Counted from the first letter of the stretch, positions 1 through 6,835 are shown. The stretch: 10,212 nt of DNA from Ilumatobacteraceae bacterium (GCA_023257035.1 JALRDI010000304.1:1-10212), one strand, 5' to 3'. A program made the numbers and translations. Notes: generated by a model not told the origin, from the sequence alone.

Positions 1-2
1 CG

Positions 3-323
3 GCCATCTTTGCGAAGAACACCGAGGCACCAAATGCTTCAGGGGCCTACGACCAGCAGTACGGGCGCATGTTTGGCTTTTACGCAGCCGGTATTCGTCA
101 GGCGACGCCGGCAGAAGAAGTTGCTGAACTCATCCATCATGCGATTCACACAGACGCGCCGCAGTTGCGATACGCAGTGAGTTGGGCGTCAGAAGGCATC
201 ATCAACGGCAAGGCCAAGATGGGGCCGAATGATTGGGCCGAACTTGGCGCCATCGCCGACGACGAGGGTTACGCAGCTCGTTTCGGCGAACTCTTTGGCG
301 TTGATATTTCTGCGGCTGAATAG
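3..323 (+). CDS. Short-chain dehydrogenase/reductase, C-terminal part (5' end outside window)
   Basis: The frame is open to the left edge and gives the last 106 residues of a protein ending FGELFGVDISAAE. The segment ATPAEEVAELIHHAIHTDAP followed by QLRYAV matches the usual C-terminal region of classical SDR oxidoreductases, in which a 'P-x-x-VA-x-x-I-x-x-A' helix precedes a 'P-x-x-RY' strand. The Rossmann nucleotide-binding motif and the YxxxK catalytic site would lie upstream and cannot be seen, so cofactor and substrate are unknown. An ATG at 69 is internal, because the SDR-like reading continues upstream of it. SDRs are NAD(P)H-dependent cytoplasmic enzymes. The gene converges on the transporter at 334-1227 with only 10 bp between the stops, and a hairpin begins 7 bp after its stop. 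Family assignment rests on the C-terminal pattern alone. Confidence 0.72.
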   Translation, partial: AIFAKNTEAPNASGAYDQQYGRMFGFYAAGIRQATPAEEVAELIHHAIHTDAPQLRYAVSWASEGIINGKAKMGPNDWAELGAIADDEGYAARFGELFGVDISAAE

Positions 324-329
324 CGAGTC

Positions 330-354
330 GGTGTCACCCAAACAGGGTGACACC
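330..354. terminator. Perfect 10-bp hairpin between convergent genes
   Basis: GGTGTCACCC (330-339) and GGGTGACACC (345-354) are exact inverted complements separated by the 5-base loop AAACA. The hairpin starts 7 bp after the SDR stop codon and contains the stop codon of the - strand transporter (334-336). Neither side carries a T-run, so it is not a textbook intrinsic terminator. U-less hairpins between convergent genes have been proposed as terminators in actinobacteria. Bidirectional termination or 3'-end protection is the likely role (inference). Confidence 0.55.
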
Positions 355-1227
355 AAGAATGCCAGCAAGCACGATTCCGCTCGCAATGAATTCATTTCGG
401 TGATGTCGTTGCTTCAGCCACACTCGTGAGACGAGGAAGGTGAGCAGTAATTCGAGTTGACCGAGTGACCGAACCTTCGCTGCAGTCTCCATGCTCATTG
501 CGATCGCCCAAGCTGCGGAACCACCAACTGACATGGCCCCGACAGGCAACGTTCGTTTCCAGTGTCGAAAGATTGTCGAGAACGGATCGGGTTCTCGGAC
601 GCGAATCCAGATTCCGTTGACCACAGTCTGCGCCGTGTTCATGGCGGCAAGTGTGACAAGCCCGCGGATAAGTGCGGGATGGTCACCGAGGCTGGTCGAA
701 GCCCATCGAATGCCAACGGAGGCAAGGGCGAACCCTGCTCCAGCAAGTACTCCTGCCTGCGCGGCTCGGTCTCGTTTTGTGATGAGTTGTCGAAGTGGCG
801 TGTCAGACGGGCTCGCAAGCTTGACCACGCCGATGAGCACCGCGATGACAGAGACCCAACCCCACAACTGAAGAGGCTCACCGACAATGACGGCCGAGAA
901 CACCGCAACCTGAATGACTTCAGTTTTTGAATACACGGTTCCGATCGCGTAGTCGCGTCGATCAAATGAGGTGAGCAGTGCAATGGTTGCGACGATTTGC
1001 GCAATGCCGGCGCCAGTGACGATGAACCAAAAGCGCCCGGGAATCGCCGGCAGACCCTCGGCCGACAACCAGACAGCGAGTGCACACGCGGTAATCGATA
1101 TCGGCGCGCCGAGGATGTAGCGCACATAACTTGCCGCATTGACGGAGAGGTCGGGACGAAGGCGCGCTTGTGCGGCGGTCCTCAGCGTTTGAAAGATCGT
1201 GGCGATGAAGGTGACGACGATCCACAT
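334..1227 (-). CDS. EamA/DMT-family membrane transporter
   Basis: This 297-residue, strongly hydrophobic protein has the two-repeat, roughly ten-helix layout of the drug/metabolite transporter (EamA, COG0697) superfamily. The first repeat covers about residues 1-138 and the second about 157-297, joined by a charged loop around 140-156. Supporting details are the N-terminal helix MWIVVTFIATIFQTLRTAAQ, a YAIGTVYSKTEVIQ segment in helices 3-4 of the first repeat, GEPLQLWGWVSVIAVLIGVV closing that repeat, and a matching final helix IASGIVLAGILGVTLFG. Such proteins sit in the inner membrane and export or exchange small metabolites; the substrate cannot be read from sequence. I chose the ATG at 1227 because a membrane helix begins there, as in relatives. 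A TTG at 1251 would add eight polar residues, and neither start has a clear Shine-Dalgarno. The gene stands alone, diverging from the small gene at 1387. Confidence 0.82.
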   Translation of the reverse strand: MWIVVTFIATIFQTLRTAAQARLRPDLSVNAASYVRYILGAPISITACALAVWLSAEGLPAIPGRFWFIVTGAGIAQIVATIALLTSFDRRDYAIGTVYSKTEVIQVAVFSAVIVGEPLQLWGWVSVIAVLIGVVKLASPSDTPLRQLITKRDRAAQAGVLAGAGFALASVGIRWASTSLGDHPALIRGLVTLAAMNTAQTVVNGIWIRVREPDPFSTIFRHWKRTLPVGAMSVGGSAAWAIAMSMETAAKVRSLGQLELLLTFLVSRVWLKQRHHRNEFIASGIVLAGILGVTLFG

Positions 1228-1386
1228 GCGTGTACGACCATATTCAGTCAAGTGTCATTGCGTCTGAGTGGACGAAACGTGATCGGCTCAACTCCCGCCT
1301 CGCTCGCGAAACAGTCGCCGAAATACGCTCCGCGTAGAACACGACGTCTGCCCAGCGCAGCGTCAGACACGTAAGGGGGTAGTCAC
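1228..1386. promoter_or_regulatory. Divergent intergenic region, transporter / small membrane protein
   Basis: These 159 bp must hold the promoters of both the - strand transporter and the + strand small gene. I found no convincing -35/-10 pair on either strand; TAGAAC at 1335-1340 is a possible weak -10 for the + strand. GTCTG (1346-1350) and CAGAC (1364-1368) form a loose inverted repeat just upstream of the small gene's ribosome binding site. The function is inferred from position alone. Confidence 0.35.
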
Positions 1387-1539
1387 ATGGTGTACGAAAT
1401 CAAAGATCAAGATGTCACTCCACCAGAGCCGAATCCCGATGATCTCCGCTCTTCACGAAATGATGCGGCGGGCGCGTTTGCTATTGCCCTGCTGACCGCA
1501 GGGCTGATTGCAGCAATCATTTTCTTTCAGATTTTGTGA
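1387..1539 (+). CDS. Small 50-residue single-span membrane protein, function unknown
   Basis: ATG at 1387 opens a 50-codon frame ending in TGA at 1537-1539. A strong Shine-Dalgarno, AAGGGGG at 1373-1379, lies 7 nt before the ATG, which is the main reason to treat this short frame as real. The first 26 residues are polar and proline/aspartate-rich (VTPPEPNPDDLRSSRND). Residues 27-50 form one hydrophobic helix (AAGAFAIALLTAGLIAAIIF) that runs to the C-terminus. Arg21 and Arg24 just before the helix predict a cytoplasmic N-terminus and a tail-anchored topology. There is no signal peptidase site or lipobox. It lies between a divergent transporter and a convergent binding-protein gene, so it appears to be monocistronic. 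I do not recognise the family; it could be a regulatory or accessory microprotein. Confidence 0.7.
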   Translation: MVYEIKDQDVTPPEPNPDDLRSSRNDAAGAFAIALLTAGLIAAIIFFQIL

Positions 1540-1589
1540 ACTTCACTCGCGTTGGCTGACGGTGCAGACTCTCTCGCTGAAAAAGAAAT

Positions 1590-1631
1590 GAGCCCGACCC
1601 AGTGTCTACGAAACGACACTGAGCCGGGCTC
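1590..1631 (-). terminator. Rho-independent terminator of the binding-protein gene
   Basis: A 17-bp stem is formed by 1590-1606 and 1615-1631 around the 8-base loop 1607-1614. Read on the - strand, all 17 positions pair (15 Watson-Crick and two G-U), and the stem is followed at once by ATTTCTTTTT, a proper U-tract. Read on the + strand, the same two positions become A-C mismatches and the tail is GAATTTTAG, so termination of the small + strand gene would be weaker. The hairpin lies 32 bp beyond the stop of the - strand binding-protein gene. Confidence 0.88.
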
Positions 1632-1662
1632 GAATTTTAGTTAGTGGGCAACGCCCGTCCTC

Positions 1663-2946
1663 TTAGGGGGCAATTCCCATTGCGAGGTCACCGACATCGA
1701 AGAATTCGTTGTCGATTGGTACCACTTCGCCATTGGAGAGCTGGCTGTAGACAACGCTCCGGTTGAACAGACGGGAGTAACCAGGAAGCCCATCGGTCCA
1801 CTCTTGAGTGAAGTCGATGTTCGGCACCATTCCGTTGAGGTCGAGGTTGGTTGTGTTGCTCGCAGCTTCGAAGAACGAAGCAGCGGTCACTTCTCCCTCG
1901 ATGGTTGATGCAATTTGGGCAAAGCCGATGTAAGCCGCCCAAGTTCCAAGACCACCGAGGCTGTTGAAGTCGTTTGCCTCTTGATCAATGTTGTTCTTCT
2001 CAAGTGCTGCGCGGTAGTCAGCCCATGGCTCGGTCGAAATATCTGGGTACATACCCGAGATGATGTTGCCATCGGTGACTTCCTCTGCTCCAACCGCCGA
2101 GATGGCGTTGAGGTTGCCCTGAGGACCGTACTGCTGAACGTCAGAGCCTGACTGCTGCATTGCGGTGTTCCAAGTGAGGAATGGTCCCTCTGACAACACG
2201 ATGACCATGCAGTCGACACCGGTTGTTGCCTGGGCAACTTCGGCTGAGTAGTCAGGTGCGGCGTTCGGAATGATCATTACGTCATTGAACTCACGCCCAT
2301 AGGCAGCGATCGCATTTTCCATTGGTGGCTGGAAGATTGCGTCGGCGCCTTCAACGATGACGGCGTTAATTGCCTCACAGCCATCTTCAACCGCCTGGCG
2401 AACCATTCCGACTGCGTACATCGGCTGGTTACCAATGTTGAACGAGTGCGGTGATGTCAGTTCCGAAGGTGAAATTGGACAGCAGGCACCGAACCATGTG
2501 ATATCTGATTCTGAGATCACCGGCACGATTGCCTCTGCAAAGTAGGTGAACGAGCCGACTACTGAGACGACACCTTCTTCAACAGCGTCACGGGCGCAGG
2601 TCGCCGCAATCGCTGGGTCGAATTGTTCGTCACAGACGATGACTTCAAGTGGCCGGCCATTAATGCCGCCATTTGAGTTGATGTGATCTGCGGCAATTTC
2701 TGCAGCGATCTTGATGTTCTCGTACGTTGGGCCGTTGGCGTTCAACGTGGTGACCGTCATTACTTTGATGGGGTCACCTGACGGTGCCTCCGCCGCCGAT
2801 TCTTCTGCGGCCGCTTCTTCAGTCGTAGCTTCCTCAGCTGGCTCATCGGCAGAATCACCGCCTCCACATGCAGTGAATCCAATACCGAGAATTGCCACGG
2901 CAGCGATACGCCGGACGACCCCCGAATTCTTTTTCAGAAAACTCAT
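1663..2946 (-). CDS. ABC importer substrate-binding lipoprotein, branched-chain amino acid (LivK/HAAT) type
   Basis: This 427-residue protein starts with a lipoprotein signal: basic MSFLKKNSGVVRR, a hydrophobic stretch, then GFTAC with the lipidated Cys at residue 27. An acidic, Ala/Glu-rich linker (about 28-58) tethers the domain to the outer face of the membrane. From residue 60 the type I periplasmic-binding fold (Peripla_BP_6) follows: IKVMTVTTLNA at the first strand, AAEIAADHINSNGGINGRPL, then EVIVCDEQFDPAIAATCARD, all characteristic of LivK-like proteins. Cysteines at 105, 117, 155, 156, 190 and 246 could form disulfides. The start is supported by AAAAGGGGGG (- strand, complement of 2950-2959), 3 nt before the ATG. 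It delivers ligand to the permease/ATPase genes transcribed divergently from 3127. The fold is clear, but the ligand is not; relatives bind amino acids, amides, urea or aromatic and other carboxylates. A strong terminator follows the gene. Confidence 0.92.
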   Translation of the reverse strand: MSFLKKNSGVVRRIAAVAILGIGFTACGGGDSADEPAEEATTEEAAAEESAAEAPSGDPIKVMTVTTLNANGPTYENIKIAAEIAADHINSNGGINGRPLEVIVCDEQFDPAIAATCARDAVEEGVVSVVGSFTYFAEAIVPVISESDITWFGACCPISPSELTSPHSFNIGNQPMYAVGMVRQAVEDGCEAINAVIVEGADAIFQPPMENAIAAYGREFNDVMIIPNAAPDYSAEVAQATTGVDCMVIVLSEGPFLTWNTAMQQSGSDVQQYGPQGNLNAISAVGAEEVTDGNIISGMYPDISTEPWADYRAALEKNNIDQEANDFNSLGGLGTWAAYIGFAQIASTIEGEVTAASFFEAASNTTNLDLNGMVPNIDFTQEWTDGLPGYSRLFNRSVVYSQLSNGEVVPIDNEFFDVGDLAMGIAP

Positions 2947-3010
2947 TCTCCCCCCTTTTGGTGAATGGTTAAGTGAGTCGCCTTATGCGACCTACCTAAC
3001 GCGAACTCTA

Positions 3011-3026
3011 GACACCGCGAGGTGTC
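3011..3026. repeat. 16-bp palindrome, candidate operator
   Basis: GACACC and GGTGTC are perfect 6-bp inverted arms around GCGA. The size and position, midway between divergent genes, suit a dimeric repressor or activator site. A small RNA hairpin in a leader is the alternative. The arms share the sequence of the hairpin at 330-354, probably by chance. Confidence 0.4.
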
Positions 3027-3039
3027 CGACTTCGTGTTG

Positions 3040-3052
3040 GAGATGCGATCTC
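3040..3052. repeat. 13-bp palindrome, candidate operator
   Basis: GAGAT and ATCTC are perfect 5-bp inverted arms around GCG. It lies 75 bp before the GTG start of the permease fusion and 14 bp from the palindrome at 3011-3026. A half-site arrangement for a regulator is possible, but arms this short may be chance. Confidence 0.28.
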
Positions 3053-3113
3053 TCTAATCTTCGATATGGGGCCGTCAAGCGATCTTGGCGACTAACCATG
3101 GCGCAGTCACATT

Positions 3114-3118
3114 GGGGG
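3114..3118 (+). promoter_or_regulatory. Ribosome binding site that fixes the GTG start at 3127
   Basis: GGGGG (within TTGGGGGAT) lies 8 nt before the GTG at 3127. The more upstream in-frame TTG at 3085 has no comparable purine tract, and the residues it would add are polar and unlike LivH N-termini. Confidence 0.65.
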
Positions 3119-3126
3119 ATGAAGGC

Positions 3127-5874
3127 GTGAACGAAGTTATTCGGTTTGCTTTGCTGGGGTTGGGCGTGGGCGCTCTGTACGCGTTTGCTTCGCAGGGGCT
3201 GATCGTCATCTTTCGTGGGACCGGCGTCCTCAATTTCTCGCTTGGTGCAACTGGAATTGCGGGCGTCTTTCTTCAATACGAATTGCAGTACGAGCGAGGC
3301 CAGAATTTCTGGGTGGCCTCGTTCTTCGGGGTCTTGCTGTCGATCACCTTGGGTGTTCTCACCCACTGGGTGATTCTTCGTCCACTTCAACGCAAACGAG
3401 CAAGCAACTTGATTCAACTTCTTGCAACGTTGGGCGTACTTGTCACCGTTCAGGCTGGGGTGGTCATCCGGTATGGGTCAAAGCCGCGGCAGGTCCCAAG
3501 TCAACTTCCGGTTGATCGCGTCACTCTCTATGGCGACGTCAGCATCACTGTCGACCGTCTCATTTTGTTGGCGATCGGAAGTTTTTCTGCGTTCTTGTTC
3601 TGGTTGTTGTATCGGTCATCAAACTTTGGAATTGAAACCGAAGCGGTCTCTGAGAATGAGCGCTCTGCTGCAGCCGTCGGAGTCTCTCCAAACAAAATCG
3701 CCGTTATGAACTGGGGTCTTGGTTCTGCTGCGGCTTGTATCGGTGGAATTCTCGTTGTTCCCGTCATGACGCTTCAAGTCACAGCGATGACGTCTCTCGT
3801 GCTTGCTGCGCTGGCTGCTGCACTCATCGCCGATTTCAAGTCGTTCCCTCTCGCAACTGCCGCTGGCTACCTGCTGGGAATGGGTCAGACGTTGATCAAT
3901 CGGTTCTGGGATCAGCAAGGGGCGGGGCAGTCACTGCCATTCGTGATCATCATCATCATGCTGGTCTTCAGGGGGCGGACGATTCCGACACGAGATCACT
4001 ATCTGAGACGTTTGCCAGCAATTGGAAATGGCCGGATGTCGTGGGACTGGACACTGTTTCTTGCTGGGGTGATCGTGTTTTTGATGTTGACGAAGGACAC
4101 GAAGTGGGTTGATGCCCTGACGGTGTCGCTCTGCGCAGCAATCGTGTTGCTGTCGATCGTTGTGGTCACCGGTTACGCAGGACAACTCTCGTTGGCTCAG
4201 TATGCAATGGCTGGCTTTGGTGCGTGGGTGGCAGGGCGTCTTGTTGCGGTCTTTGAGATTCCGTTCTTGCTAGGACTCTTGGCGGGTGTGCTGGCGGCGG
4301 TACCGCTCGGAATGATTTTCGCTCTTCCAGCAGTGCGCACCCGCGGTATCAATCTCGCAATCGTGACCTTGGGACTAGGAACGACTCTCGAGCTCATGTT
4401 GTTCAACAATCGCAATTTCACGGGCGGAATTTACGGTACGCCTGTCGGTGATCCAAGCCTGTTTGGATATGAAATCAGTTCAATCCGCTATCCAGAGCGA
4501 TACGGAATTTTCGTTCTCGCAATGGCCGTTCTTGCGGTCGTTGTTGTCGCCAATGTCAGACGTGGACGCAGTGGCCGTCGTCTCATCGCAGTTCGAACAA
4601 ATGAACGTGCTGCTGCATCATTGGGCATAAATATCGCCGCCGCAAAGTTGTTTGCGTTCGCATTCGCATCAGCACTTGCTGCCCTTGGTGGCATCTTGCT
4701 TGCCTTCCGTTTGACCTCTGTTAGTTACCAGTCGTTCACAAACTTCACCTCAATCACATATGCGGGACTGTCGCTGGTTGGAGGCGTCGGCCATGTGCTG
4801 GGTGCGTTTGTTGGGGCCATGATGGCTACGGCTGGATTCAACCAAGAAGTGATGGAGTCGACGTGGAGCGGTGTTGGTGAGTATGTGCAGCTCATCAGCG
4901 GTATCTCCATTTTGCTGGTCGTGTTGTACAACCCAGATGGTGTTGCCGCAGAGTGGGCGCGAACCCACCGGGTCTTGAAACGAACGAAGAAATTCGGCGA
5001 GTCGTACTTCATCAAGTTGGAAGAAGTGTCTGAGCGTGTTGACGATCGTGCGAGCGAAAAGGTGCCAGCAAAGCGACTGGAGGTCGAAGACCTCACTGTG
5101 CAGTACGGAACAGTTACGGCTGTAAACAGCGTCGGCTTTTCAATTGAGCCTGGACAAGTAGTCGGTCTGATCGGGCCGAACGGTGCAGGAAAGACATCGC
5201 TTATTGATGCCCTCACCGGATTTACTGACACCGCTGCTGGCCGGGTGACGATTGGTGGCACTGATATCTCCAAGGGAAATGCAAATACCCGCGTTCATGC
5301 TGGAATGGCACGTTCGTTCCAATCCCTGGAACTTTTTGAAGACACAACGGTGTTTGAGAACCTGAGCGTTGCTGCCGACCCTCAAAATCTCTCCGCATAC
5401 GTTCGAGATCTGGTGTGGCCAGTCATCCCGAAATTTGGCCCAGAGGTCGTTCGTGCAATCCAAGAGTTCAAACTTGACGAGGATCTCCATCGCGAAGTCA
5501 GCGACTTGTCGTACGGGAAGCGGCGACTACTGGCAATTGCCCGATCGGTAGCAATGCATCCGAGCGTGCTCTTGCTTGATGAACCAGCTGCGGGCTTGAG
5601 CTCGGTAGAAAGCGCCGAACTAGCTCGAGTTGTTCGACGACTCGCCGACGAATGGGGAATGGCGATCCTGCTCGTCGAACATGACATGAACTTTGTGATG
5701 GGAGTTTGCGACAGCGTTGTCGTGATTGATTTTGGCAACAAGATTGCTGAGGGAACTCCGGAAGAAATCCGAAATGATCCGGCCGTCATCGAGGCGTATC
5801 TCGGACAACAGTCCGACGACGACCTCGGAATTGAATCGAAGCAGCCGGTGGAGAGTGGGGTTACTCATGAGTGA
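3127..5874 (+). CDS. Fused LivH-LivM-LivG: two permease domains plus ATPase of a branched-chain amino acid-type ABC importer
   Basis: One 915-residue polypeptide carries three normally separate subunits. Residues 1 to about 290 are a LivH permease (GLGVGALYAFASQGLIVIFR, then GVLNFSLGA at 33-41). Residues about 304-606 are a LivM permease, with the hallmark GYAGQLSLAQ at 349-358 and an ending NPDG. After a charged linker (about 607-648) comes a LivG-type ATPase: Walker A GPNGAGKTS at 683-691 (Lys689), signature LSYGK at 794-798, Walker B VLLLDEP with Asp818 and Glu819, and H-loop His852 in VEHDMNFVMG. The C-terminal EGTPEEIRNDPAVIEAYLG is diagnostic for LivG. The start is GTG at 3127, where a LivH N-terminus begins behind a GGGGG ribosome binding site. 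The protein forms the membrane channel and half of the ATPase pair; the other half is the overlapping LivF. Similar fusions are known in actinobacteria. The ligand is unproven. Confidence 0.93.
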   Translation: MNEVIRFALLGLGVGALYAFASQGLIVIFRGTGVLNFSLGATGIAGVFLQYELQYERGQNFWVASFFGVLLSITLGVLTHWVILRPLQRKRASNLIQLLATLGVLVTVQAGVVIRYGSKPRQVPSQLPVDRVTLYGDVSITVDRLILLAIGSFSAFLFWLLYRSSNFGIETEAVSENERSAAAVGVSPNKIAVMNWGLGSAAACIGGILVVPVMTLQVTAMTSLVLAALAAALIADFKSFPLATAAGYLLGMGQTLINRFWDQQGAGQSLPFVIIIIMLVFRGRTIPTRDHYLRRLPAIGNGRMSWDWTLFLAGVIVFLMLTKDTKWVDALTVSLCAAIVLLSIVVVTGYAGQLSLAQYAMAGFGAWVAGRLVAVFEIPFLLGLLAGVLAAVPLGMIFALPAVRTRGINLAIVTLGLGTTLELMLFNNRNFTGGIYGTPVGDPSLFGYEISSIRYPERYGIFVLAMAVLAVVVVANVRRGRSGRRLIAVRTNERAAASLGINIAAAKLFAFAFASALAALGGILLAFRLTSVSYQSFTNFTSITYAGLSLVGGVGHVLGAFVGAMMATAGFNQEVMESTWSGVGEYVQLISGISILLVVLYNPDGVAAEWARTHRVLKRTKKFGESYFIKLEEVSERVDDRASEKVPAKRLEVEDLTVQYGTVTAVNSVGFSIEPGQVVGLIGPNGAGKTSLIDALTGFTDTAAGRVTIGGTDISKGNANTRVHAGMARSFQSLELFEDTTVFENLSVAADPQNLSAYVRDLVWPVIPKFGPEVVRAIQEFKLDEDLHREVSDLSYGKRRLLAIARSVAMHPSVLLLDEPAAGLSSVESAELARVVRRLADEWGMAILLVEHDMNFVMGVCDSVVVIDFGNKIAEGTPEEIRNDPAVIEAYLGQQSDDDLGIESKQPVESGVTHE

Positions 5875-6835
5875 GACCGTGAACTTCTCAGAGATGATCG
5901 CAGGCGACCCAGAAGTTGGGCAGTATGTACAGGCACAGTCGCCGTATCTGCTTGAGACCCGGAACCTTAAGGCTGGATATCTCGGCAGAGAGGTAGTTAC
6001 CGGCGCGAATATCACGGTGAAACGTGGTGAAGTGGTTGCCCTGCTTGGTCCAAACGGAGCGGGCAAGTCGACCACGTTGTTGACCGTCGCTGGACAGTTA
6101 CCACCGGTTGACGGAATCGTCATGTTGTCGAATGTTCCGACGTTTACTCCGATGTATCAACGGGTGCGAAATGGAATTGGTCTGGTTACTGAAGACCGGC
6201 TCATCTTCACCAAGATGTCAGCAAGAGACAACATCAAGATTGGAGGCGGAAGCGTTGAGCGGGTGCTCGAATTGTTCCCCTCGCTCGAGCCGAGGCTTGA
6301 TATTCGAGGTGGCATGCTCTCAGGTGGCGAGCAGCAGATGATTGCGCTCGGTCGAGCGCTTAGCCGCAACCCAGAGCTTTTGCTCGCTGACGAATTGTCG
6401 TTGGGCCTCGCGCCGATGATTGTCGATCGATTGTTGAGCGCAGTTCGAACCGCAGCAGACGAGCAGGGCATTGGGGCTCTCATCGTTGAACAACATGCGC
6501 GGAAGGCATTGAAGTACAGCGACCGCGTGTACTTGATGTCGCGAGGAAGAATTCAGATGGAGATGACATCTGATGAAGCCCGTTCCCGCCTTGACGAAAT
6601 TGAAGAGGCCTACCTTGCTGGCACCTCTGAATCTGAGGAAGACCATATTGAACGGCGCCGCCGAAAAGATGTGCGACAAGCATGGGGTCGTTTGAGGGTG
6701 AAAGAACGCGAGTTGCGCCGACTAAGCGGCACCCAAGTGTCACGCCGACGCACGGGAGAAGATGACCAAATTCTTGATGATGAGCAATATCGGCGCGACT
6801 CGCAGATGCGAATTCGCCGAGGACGTAAGTACTAA
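5867..6835 (+). CDS. livF: LivF-type ABC ATPase with a basic C-terminal extension
   Basis: This 322-residue cytoplasmic ATPase begins inside the end of the LivH-LivM-LivG gene (8-bp overlap ATGAGTGA), which implies translational coupling. A 25-residue polar leader precedes the domain. Walker A GPNGAGKST is at 61-69 (Lys67), the signature LSGGEQQ at 151-157 and the H-loop at His210 in IVEQHARKALKYSDR. SLGLAPMIVDRLL after Walker B identifies LivF rather than LivG. Walker B reads LLLADEL: Asp175 and the catalytic Glu176 are intact, but the usual Leu before Asp is Ala and the Pro after Glu is Leu. The core ends near EAYLAGT (248-253), the usual LivF end. About 70 extra residues follow, rich in Arg, Lys, Glu and Asp (for example ERRRRKDVRQAWGRLRVKER), probably helical. 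The protein should pair with the fused LivG domain to drive import. The tail's role is unknown. Confidence 0.92.
   Translation: MSETVNFSEMIAGDPEVGQYVQAQSPYLLETRNLKAGYLGREVVTGANITVKRGEVVALLGPNGAGKSTTLLTVAGQLPPVDGIVMLSNVPTFTPMYQRVRNGIGLVTEDRLIFTKMSARDNIKIGGGSVERVLELFPSLEPRLDIRGGMLSGGEQQMIALGRALSRNPELLLADELSLGLAPMIVDRLLSAVRTAADEQGIGALIVEQHARKALKYSDRVYLMSRGRIQMEMTSDEARSRLDEIEEAYLAGTSESEEDHIERRRRKDVRQAWGRLRVKERELRRLSGTQVSRRRTGEDDQILDDEQYRRDSQMRIRRGRKY

Larger units (their letters stand above)
2947..3126. promoter_or_regulatory. Divergent control region of the importer
   Basis: These 180 bp separate the binding-protein gene (- strand) from the permease fusion (+ strand) and must carry both promoters. 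Three short palindromes lie within it: GTCGC-5 nt-GCGAC (2977-2991), GACACC-GCGA-GGTGTC (3011-3026) and GAGAT-GCG-ATCTC (3040-3052). No consensus -35/-10 pair stands out; TAATCT (3055-3060) is a possible + strand -10. Shared control of both halves of the transporter is the natural reading of the layout, but no regulator gene lies in the window. Confidence 0.5.

Noticed and set aside
562..930. Long + strand frames antisense to the transporter gene
   Set aside because: The - strand frame encodes a clear membrane transporter; these have shadow-like composition and no start signals.
1228..1251. TTG start for the EamA/DMT transporter
   Set aside because: It adds eight polar residues before the first membrane helix and has no Shine-Dalgarno; the ATG at 1227 starts directly at the helix.
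997..1374. A 125-residue + strand frame spanning the transporter gene's 5' region
   Set aside because: It is largely antisense to the transporter, has no recognisable protein pattern and no ribosome binding site, and is rich in Arg as expected for a shadow frame.
3085..3126. TTG start for the permease fusion, adding 14 residues
   Set aside because: The added residues are polar and unlike LivH N-termini, and the GTG at 3127 has a GGGGG ribosome binding site 8 nt upstream.
5726..5866. Upstream ATG that would extend LivF by 47 residues into the LivG coding region
   Set aside because: The extra residues read out of frame through the well-conserved LivG C-terminus; the ATG at 5867 gives a tight 8-bp overlap typical of coupled genes.
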